A stretch of 13,879 nucleotides of DNA from contig JAJXTX010000011.1 of NCBI GenBank assembly GCA_021783385.1, positions 1 to 13,879 of the forward strand, in the 5' to 3' direction. A model generated the notes under the pieces. The model searched no databases. It was not told where the DNA came from and worked only from the letters and a program-made list of their open reading frames with translations. This DNA is from Pseudomonadota bacterium (GTDB taxonomy: Bacteria; Pseudomonadota; Gammaproteobacteria; Xanthomonadales; Rhodanobacteraceae). Both the position numbers and the translations under genes were made by a program. Positions 10,401 to 13,879 of this stretch are shown piece after piece; the stretch's first letter is position 1, and every line of letters starts with the position of its first letter.

Positions 10401-10627
10401 TGTTCGTGTCAACCGGCGCGGGGGCCAACTCGCGCCACGCGATCGGCACCGGCGTGATCGGCGGCATGCTGTTTGCCACCTTCCTCGGCCTGCTGCTGAT
10501 CCCGGTGTTCTACGTCAGCGTGCGCCGGCTGCTGGGCGACAAGCTGGACGGTCCCGAGCCACCGCCGCCGGTACGCGGCAGCAACGGCATGCAGTCGTTC
10601 GACTCGGATCCGCAGCGCGGCGCGTGA
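7433..10627 (+). CDS. RND multidrug efflux pump, HAE-1 family (AcrB/MexB-like permease)
   Basis: Inner-membrane proton/drug antiporter that works as a trimer and exports hydrophobic or amphiphilic compounds through the adaptor. The 1064 residues include the typical N-terminus MPNFFIDRPIFAW with the first membrane helix at about 10-28. A large periplasmic loop follows, then helices from about 340, a second periplasmic loop and C-terminal helices to about 1035. The proton-relay residues are present: Asp407 and Asp408 in GIVVDDAIVVIENVER, the same numbers as in AcrB, and Lys942 in GLAAKNAILIVEFA (Lys940 in AcrB). The pump is therefore expected to be active. A Shine-Dalgarno CGGAG (7421-7425) lies 7 nt before the ATG. 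No outer-membrane factor gene follows. The next gene is convergent, so the exporter probably uses a shared TolC/OprM-type channel. Confidence 0.96.
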   Translation: MPNFFIDRPIFAWVVAILITLAGIISVLNMGVESYPNIAPPQVTVSANYPGASADTTEKTVTQVIEQQLTGIDHLLYFSSSSNSKGGSSVTLTFETGTNPDIAQVQVQNKVALATPRLPTEVTQQGVVVAKANPDFLMFVALTSTNPAIDSARLNDIVASQVVPQISRISGVGNTFQVGSEYAMRIWLNPDKLQGYGLSASTVLNAVRAQNVQFAAGSIGSDPAASGQGFTATVSAEGRFSTPQQFGNIILRANSDGTVVKLSDVARIGFGPQNYGFSATYNGKPAGSFGVQLLPGANALDVATAVRAKMAELATSFPTGVSWFAPYDSTPFVRISIKEVLETLVIAIVLVFGVMLLFLQNFRATLIPTLVIPVALLGTFIGLLPLGFTVNQLTLFGMVLAIGIVVDDAIVVIENVERIMTEEGLSPKEATRKAMGQITGAIVAITVVLAAVFVPSALQPGASGVIYKQFALTIAVSMGFSAFLALSFTPALCASILRPEHEHRKNIVYRGFNRMFTRVNRTYTGHVGSAVKHAPRWMLVFVLISVLCGFLYTRLPTSFVPSEDQGFALAIVSLPPGATLQRTQRVMTQIREVLQKDQAVEGVFQISGFSFVGSGENTGMTFIRLKDWSKRNVTAEQFIQQANRQLHGIRDARIFVVNLPTIRGLSQFGGIDMWLQARAGQSREELTQARNILLGKAAKSPMLAGVRPNGLEDAPQLQLNVDRVQAQSMGLSVSDIYTAIQLTLAPVYVDDFAYGGRVKRVLMQADEPYRMGPAALQHIYTPSTLASTGSSASTAGVNMVPLASVVHAKWAMASPALTRYNGYSAVEIVGNEGPGYSTGQAMTALEQIVNKDLPKGFGYDWTGQSYQELLSGNSATLLMVLSILIVFLCLSALYESWSIPVAVLLVVPLGLLGTVVFSMLRGLPNDIYFKIGLITVIGLAAKNAILIVEFAVEQQAAGKTLREGVIEAAKLRLRPILMTSLAFILGVFPLFVSTGAGANSRHAIGTGVIGGMLFATFLGLLLIPVFYVSVRRLLGDKLDGPEPPPPVRGSNGMQSFDSDPQRGA

Positions 10628-10634
10628 TGCGCTT

Positions 10635-10716
10635 GTAGGAGCGCACCCTGTGCGCGATAGCTCTTTGCCGACAGCTTCGGACAAAAAGCATTCGTACACA
10701 GGGTGCGCTCCTGCGC
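10635..10716. repeat. Pair of inverted GTAG-type REP units (BIME-like) between convergent genes
   Basis: AGGAGCGCACCCTGTG (10637-10652) and its exact reverse complement (10697-10712) form a 16-bp inverted repeat around a 44-bp spacer. The left unit starts with GTAG (10635-10638) and itself contains the small hairpin GCGCA-CCCTG-TGCGC (10641-10655), the usual build of GTAG REP elements known from Stenotrophomonas and relatives. A third copy of the core lies at 712-726. The element fills most of the 101-bp gap between the pump stop codon and the acyl-CoA dehydrogenase stop codon. It could act as a bidirectional terminator or mRNA 3' stabiliser for both genes. No REP-associated transposase (RAYT) gene is in the window. 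Confidence 0.8.
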
Positions 10717-10728
10717 GGCGTTGCCGGG

Positions 10729-11892
10729 TCAGCGCAGCCCGGTCTCGGCGCGTGCGATCACCAGCCGCTGGATCTCGCTGGTGCCTTCGTAGATCTCGGT
10801 GATCTTGGCATCGCGGAAATAGCGCTCCAGCGGAAGCTCCTTCGAGTAGCCCATGCCGCCGTGGATCTGCACCGCCTGATGGGTGATCCACATCGCCGCT
10901 TCTGACGCGGTGAGCTTCGCGATCGCCGCCTCGGTGCCGTAGCGGCCGCCGCCGCTGGTTTCGGCCTGCCCCTTCAGCCACGCTGCGCGCAGCGTCAGCA
11001 GGCTGGCCGTGTCGAGCTTGCACTTCATGTCGGCGATCTTCGACTGGGTCATCTGGAAGCTGCCGATCGCATGGCCGAAGGCCTTGCGCTCGCGCACCCA
11101 CTGCAGCGTCGCCTCGTAGGCGGCGCGCGCGATGCCGACCGCCTGTGCGGCGATGCCGATACGCCCGTCGTCGAGCAGGCCCATGCCGATCGAGAAGCCC
11201 TTGCCGGCCTCGCCCAGCAGGTTCTCCCGCGGGCAGACGTAGTCGCTGAATTCGATCTCGCAGGTAGCCGAGGCGCGGATGCCCAGCTTCGGCTCCACTT
11301 TGCCGGTATGGAAGCCCGGCCGCTGCGTGTCGATGATGAAGGCCGACACGCCCTTGGCGCCGATGCCCGGCGTGGAAAGCGCGAAGAGCAGGATGTAGCG
11401 GGCCACCGGGCCGGAGGTGATCCAGCTTTTCTTGCCGTTGATCACCCAGTCGCCGTCATCGTTGCGCGTGGCGCGGGTATGCATCGCCGAGGCGTCGGAG
11501 CCGGACTGCGGCTCGGTCAGCGCGTAGGCGCCGATCGCCTCGCCGGTGGCGATCGCGCGCACGTAGGTCTGCTTCTGCGCCTCGCTGCCGTGTTTCAGGA
11601 TGCCGTTGCAGAACAGCGAGTTGTTCACCGACATGATGGTGGAGGTGGCCGCGTCGGCCGCGGCGATCTCGATCATCGCCAGCACGTAGGCGATCGGGTC
11701 CATGCCGGCGCCGCCGTAGGCCGGCGGCACCTCGACGCCCATCAGGCCGAGGTGGCCCATCTCGCGGATATTGTCCAGCGGGAATTCACCGCGGGCATCG
11801 AACTCGGCCGCCACCGGCGCGATGCGCTTCTGGGCGAACTCGCGGGCGATCGACTGGATCGACAGTTGCTCATCGGTAAATCGGAAATCCAT
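10729..11892 (-). CDS. Acyl-CoA dehydrogenase, short/branched-chain type
   Basis: FAD-dependent alpha,beta-dehydrogenation of an acyl-CoA to the trans-2-enoyl-CoA, passing electrons to electron-transfer flavoprotein, in fatty-acid or branched-chain amino-acid breakdown. The 387 residues match the usual length of about 385. Seen are the N-terminal helical domain (MDFRFTDEQ start), the FAD/substrate motif YALTEPQSGSD (123-133), WITS (157-160), QIHGGMGYS (342-350) and the C-terminal catalytic segment IYEGTSEIQR with Glu369 as the likely base. A glutamate at this position points to the short/medium-chain and butyryl-CoA type, not the isovaleryl or long-chain types. The exact substrate is open. 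The frame extends upstream to 12024, but the strong AGGAGG before 11892 and the family N-terminus support the shorter start. No ETF or enoyl-CoA hydratase gene is adjacent. Confidence 0.95.
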   Translation of the reverse strand: MDFRFTDEQLSIQSIAREFAQKRIAPVAAEFDARGEFPLDNIREMGHLGLMGVEVPPAYGGAGMDPIAYVLAMIEIAAADAATSTIMSVNNSLFCNGILKHGSEAQKQTYVRAIATGEAIGAYALTEPQSGSDASAMHTRATRNDDGDWVINGKKSWITSGPVARYILLFALSTPGIGAKGVSAFIIDTQRPGFHTGKVEPKLGIRASATCEIEFSDYVCPRENLLGEAGKGFSIGMGLLDDGRIGIAAQAVGIARAAYEATLQWVRERKAFGHAIGSFQMTQSKIADMKCKLDTASLLTLRAAWLKGQAETSGGGRYGTEAAIAKLTASEAAMWITHQAVQIHGGMGYSKELPLERYFRDAKITEIYEGTSEIQRLVIARAETGLR

Positions 11893-11896
11893 GCAT

Positions 11897-11902
11897 CCTC
11901 CT
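11897..11902 (-). promoter_or_regulatory. Shine-Dalgarno that fixes the acyl-CoA dehydrogenase start
   Basis: On the minus strand AGGAGG lies 4 nt before the ATG at 11892. It rejects the longer reading from 12024, whose extra 44 residues are arginine/proline-rich and unlike the family. Confidence 0.8.
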
Positions 11903-11959
11903 GCGCCGTGCGAGCGGTCGGGTATTCCGGGCCGGGGTCTGCGCGTCGGCCAGCCGGTT

Positions 11960-11965
11960 ATTCTA
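11960..11965 (-). promoter_or_regulatory. Possible -10 box for acyl-CoA dehydrogenase
   Basis: TAGAAT on the minus strand matches TATAAT at five of six bases and is one of few AT-rich spots in the divergent gap. It would give a leader of about 60 nt. No recognisable -35 hexamer lies 16-18 bp upstream, so support is weak. Confidence 0.25.
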
Positions 11966-12009
11966 GCGGGGCGCTCCGGTGCCTCCTCCCTGCACTGCAA
12001 CATCGCCGC

Positions 12010-12038
12010 TTGACGCCCCGGCAAACCGCGCCTAGCCT
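12010..12038 (+). promoter_or_regulatory. Candidate sigma-70 promoter of the regulator-metH operon
   Basis: TTGACG (12010-12015) matches the -35 consensus at five of six bases. TAGCCT (12033-12038) is a weak -10 at exactly 17 bp spacing. The predicted transcription start, about 12045, falls directly before the palindrome at 12048-12061, the expected arrangement for a repressed promoter. Confidence 0.45.
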
Positions 12039-12047
12039 TGTCATCTC

Positions 12048-12061
12048 TTTATCGCGATAAA
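12048..12061. promoter_or_regulatory. Perfect 14-bp palindrome, likely operator of the SahR-like regulator
   Basis: TTTATCGCGATAAA equals its own reverse complement over 14 bp. It lies 10 bp before the likely start codon at 12071, touches the Shine-Dalgarno (AAGGA, 12061-12065), and sits just downstream of the candidate promoter. ArsR-family dimers bind such two-fold symmetric sites, so negative autoregulation and co-regulation of metH is the simplest reading. That the bound protein is the neighbouring regulator is inference. Confidence 0.6.
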
Positions 12062-12070
12062 AGGATGTCG

Positions 12071-13000
12071 ATGGATCTGGGCACCGCTTCCGGCGTGCTG
12101 CGACTGCTGGCCGACCCGACCCGTGTGCGGCTGCTGGCGCTGCTCGAACGCGAGGAGCTCACCGTGGCCGAACTGGCTGCTGTGCTGCACCTGGCGCAGC
12201 CGCGCGTGTCCACCCACCTGGCCAAGCTGAAGGAGGCCGGGCTGGTGCGCGACCGCCGCGCCGGCGTATCTGCCTACTACCGCGCCGACGGCGATGGCGA
12301 CGAAGCCCAGCACCGCCTGCTGCGTTCGCTGCGCGAAAGCATCGACGACGCGCTGCTGCGCGAGGACAGCGCGCGCCTGCCGGGCGTGCTGGCGCATCGC
12401 GCGCGCGGGGAGGGTTGGGCCGACACGGTTGCCGGCGACATGGAGCGGCACTACTCGCCGGGCCGCACCTGGGAAACGCTGGCGCGCTCGCTGCTGCAGC
12501 TGCTGGGCACCGGCGACGTGCTGGACATCGCCTCCGGCGACGGCATCACCGCCGAGTTGCTGGCGCCGCACGCGCACTCGATCGTCTGCGTGGACAGCAG
12601 CGAGCGCGTGGTGGCGGCTGCGGCGAGGCGGCTGCAGGCCTTCGGCAACGTGCAGGTACTGCAGGGCGACATGCACGCGCTGGCGCTGGACGAGCAGCGC
12701 TTCGATCTGGTGCTGATGCTGCACGCGCTGACCTATGCCGAACATCCGGCCAAGGCGGTCGCCGAGGCCGCCCGGCTGCTGCGCCCTGGCGGCCGGCTGC
12801 TGGCGGTCACGCTGGGTCGGCACGACCACCACGCCGCGGTGGCGCCGTTCAACCATCGCAATCTGGGCTTCAGCAGCGCGCAGCTGGATGGCTTCGCACG
12901 GGCTGCAGGCCTCGAAGTAATCAGCTGCCACCTGCTCAGCCGCGAGCGCAAGGCGCCGCATTTCGAAGTGATCAGCCTGCTCGCGCGCAAGCCGGTCTGA
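12071..13000 (+). CDS. sahR: ArsR-family regulator fused to a SAM-methyltransferase-like domain (SahR-like)
   Basis: Predicted repressor of SAM-cycle genes that senses S-adenosylhomocysteine. Residues 1-75 form a winged helix of the ArsR class, with a recognition helix around [17 protein letters not shown] (43-59). The metal-binding ELCVCDL-type cysteine motif is absent (ELTVAELAA instead), and the only cysteines are C173 and C286, so this is not a metal sensor. Residues about 130-260 form a class I methyltransferase fold: motif [10 protein letters not shown] (150-158), the acidic D175 after beta-2, GDMHAL (199-204) and RPGGRLLAV. SahR proteins characterised in Proteobacteria have this architecture and control metH, metE, metF, metK and ahcY. 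The metH gene lies 37 bp downstream. The start at 12071 is chosen because AAGGA lies 5 nt upstream. ATG 12065 is also in frame. A catalytically active methyltransferase cannot be excluded. Confidence 0.8.
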   Translation: MDLGTASGVLRLLADPTRVRLLALLEREELTVAELAAVLHLAQPRVSTHLAKLKEAGLVRDRRAGVSAYYRADGDGDEAQHRLLRSLRESIDDALLREDSARLPGVLAHRARGEGWADTVAGDMERHYSPGRTWETLARSLLQLLGTGDVLDIASGDGITAELLAPHAHSIVCVDSSERVVAAAARRLQAFGNVQVLQGDMHALALDEQRFDLVLMLHALTYAEHPAKAVAEAARLLRPGGRLLAVTLGRHDHHAAVAPFNHRNLGFSSAQLDGFARAAGLEVISCHLLSRERKAPHFEVISLLARKPV

Positions 13001-13037
13001 CACCTGCGCCCCGAGCGGCCCGACCGAAGGACATCCG

Positions 13038-13879
13038 ATGAGAACCCTGCCCTGGCTTCACCCCGAACGCGTCGCCCTGCTGGAGCAGGCGCTGCGCCAG
13101 CGCATCCTGATCCTCGACGGCGGCATGGGCACCATGCTGCAGGCGCATGAGCTGGACGAAAGCGGCTTTCGCGGCGAACGCTTCGAGCATGGCCATGACG
13201 GCCACGCGCACACCCATGACCACCCCGGCGGCTGCGACCTCAAGGGCAACAACGACCTGCTCACGCTGACCAAACCGGCGATCATCCGCGGCGTGCACGA
13301 TGCCTATCTCGAGGCCGGCGCCGACCTGATCGAAACCAACACCTTCAACTCCACCCGCGTCAGCCAGGCCGACTACCAGCTGCAGCATCTGGCGCACGAG
13401 CTGAACCTGGAGGGCGCCCGCGTGGCGCGCGCCGCCTGCGACGCGATGAGCGCGAAAACGCCGCAGCAGCCGCGCTTCGTGATCGGCGTGCTCGGCCCCA
13501 CCAGCCGCACCGCCTCGCTGTCGCCGGACGTCAACGATCCGGGCTATCGCAACATCACCTTCGTCGAACTGGTGGAAAACTACACCGAATCCGCCAGCGG
13601 CCTCATCGATGGCGGCGCCGACGTGATCATGGTCGAGACGATTTTCGACACCCTCAACGCCAAGGCCGCGCTGTATGCGCTGAGCGAGCTGTTCCACCAG
13701 CGCGGCATGCGCCTGCCGGTGATGATCTCCGGCACCATCACCGACCGCTCCGGACGCACGCTGTCAGGCCAGACCGCCGAGGCGTTCTACTATTCCGTGC
13801 GCCACGCGCGGCCACTGTCGGTGGGCTTCAACTGCGCGCTCGGCGCCGAGGACCTGCGCCCGCACCTGCAGACGCTGGC
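13038..13879 (+). CDS. metH: Cobalamin-dependent methionine synthase, N-terminal homocysteine methyltransferase part, cut by the window edge
   Basis: Methylates homocysteine to methionine using a methyl group from methyl-cobalamin/5-methyltetrahydrofolate. The 280 visible residues cover most of the homocysteine-binding barrel: [11 protein letters not shown] (25-35), [16 protein letters not shown] (from C66), [59 protein letters not shown] and the zinc-ligand segment FNCALG. The second zinc motif (GGCC in Escherichia coli MetH) lies beyond the window. A histidine-rich insertion at residues 51-62 precedes C66 and is absent from the E. coli protein as I recall it. A Shine-Dalgarno AAGGA (13027-13031) lies 6 nt before the ATG. 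It is probably co-transcribed with the regulator. In some Xanthomonadales I recall this domain as a separate gene from the rest of MetH. The window cannot show which applies here. Confidence 0.95.
   Translation, partial: MRTLPWLHPERVALLEQALRQRILILDGGMGTMLQAHELDESGFRGERFEHGHDGHAHTHDHPGGCDLKGNNDLLTLTKPAIIRGVHDAYLEAGADLIETNTFNSTRVSQADYQLQHLAHELNLEGARVARAACDAMSAKTPQQPRFVIGVLGPTSRTASLSPDVNDPGYRNITFVELVENYTESASGLIDGGADVIMVETIFDTLNAKAALYALSELFHQRGMRLPVMISGTITDRSGRTLSGQTAEAFYYSVRHARPLSVGFNCALGAEDLRPHLQTL

Noticed and set aside
11893..12024. Longer N-terminus for acyl-CoA dehydrogenase
   Set aside because: A strong AGGAGG lies just before 11892, and the family begins at MDFRFT. The extra residues have no family counterpart.
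11893..12070. Cobalamin or SAM riboswitch upstream of the metH operon
   Set aside because: The gap is short, is shared with a divergent gene, and shows no B12-box-like element or extended leader. The palindrome explains control better.
12041..13003. A 320-residue minus-strand frame mirroring the regulator
   Set aside because: The plus strand carries the recognisable ArsR and methyltransferase motifs. The minus frame has none and would cover the operator and promoter.
12972..13697. Minus-strand frame of 241 residues over the start of metH
   Set aside because: The plus strand matches MetH motif by motif across the whole interval.

Overview
This is a GC-rich chromosomal segment with ordinary housekeeping and efflux genes. 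It most resembles the Xanthomonadales, probably Rhodanobacteraceae (Rhodanobacter, Dyella or Frateuria type) or a close relative. The evidence is the NAD kinase sequence, which has the Xanthomonas-like short form with an [10 protein letters not shown] motif, the GTAG-type REP palindromes, the 180-kDa class NAD-glutamate dehydrogenase, and the linkage of an ArsR-methyltransferase regulator to metH. The assignment comes from recognition by eye, not from a search.

Layout. Left block, minus strand: the 3'-truncated NAD kinase gene (nadK, 1-671) lies downstream of a very large NAD-specific glutamate dehydrogenase (742-5688). The two are separated by 70 bp that carry a REP-like hairpin. A gene-free stretch of about 550 bp (5689-6238) follows. 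It holds a GC hairpin, a -10-like box and a near-palindromic putative operator. Middle block, plus strand: a two-gene RND efflux operon, made of a lipoprotein periplasmic adaptor (6239-7420) and an HAE-1 inner-membrane pump (7433-10627). It has no outer-membrane channel gene and no adjacent regulator. A pair of inverted REP units (10635-10716) separates the pump from a convergent acyl-CoA dehydrogenase (minus, 10729-11892). Right block, plus strand: a SahR-like ArsR-family regulator with a methyltransferase-like sensor domain (12071-13000), then the 5' part of methionine synthase metH (13038 to the window edge).

How the genes work together. Glutamate dehydrogenase feeds glutamate carbon into the TCA cycle using NAD+, and NAD kinase converts NAD+ to NADP+. 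The adaptor and pump form two parts of a tripartite exporter that must borrow an outer-membrane channel encoded elsewhere. The regulator-metH pair looks like a SAM-cycle control unit. A perfect 14-bp palindrome sits between a candidate promoter and the regulator's ribosome binding site, which suggests autoregulation and co-control of metH in response to S-adenosylhomocysteine.

I see no phage, CRISPR, insertion sequence, tRNA or rRNA, and no clearly new defence or mobile system. The points most worth a second look are the palindrome at the SahR-like/metH operon, a histidine-rich insertion in MetH, and the REP family at two gene borders.
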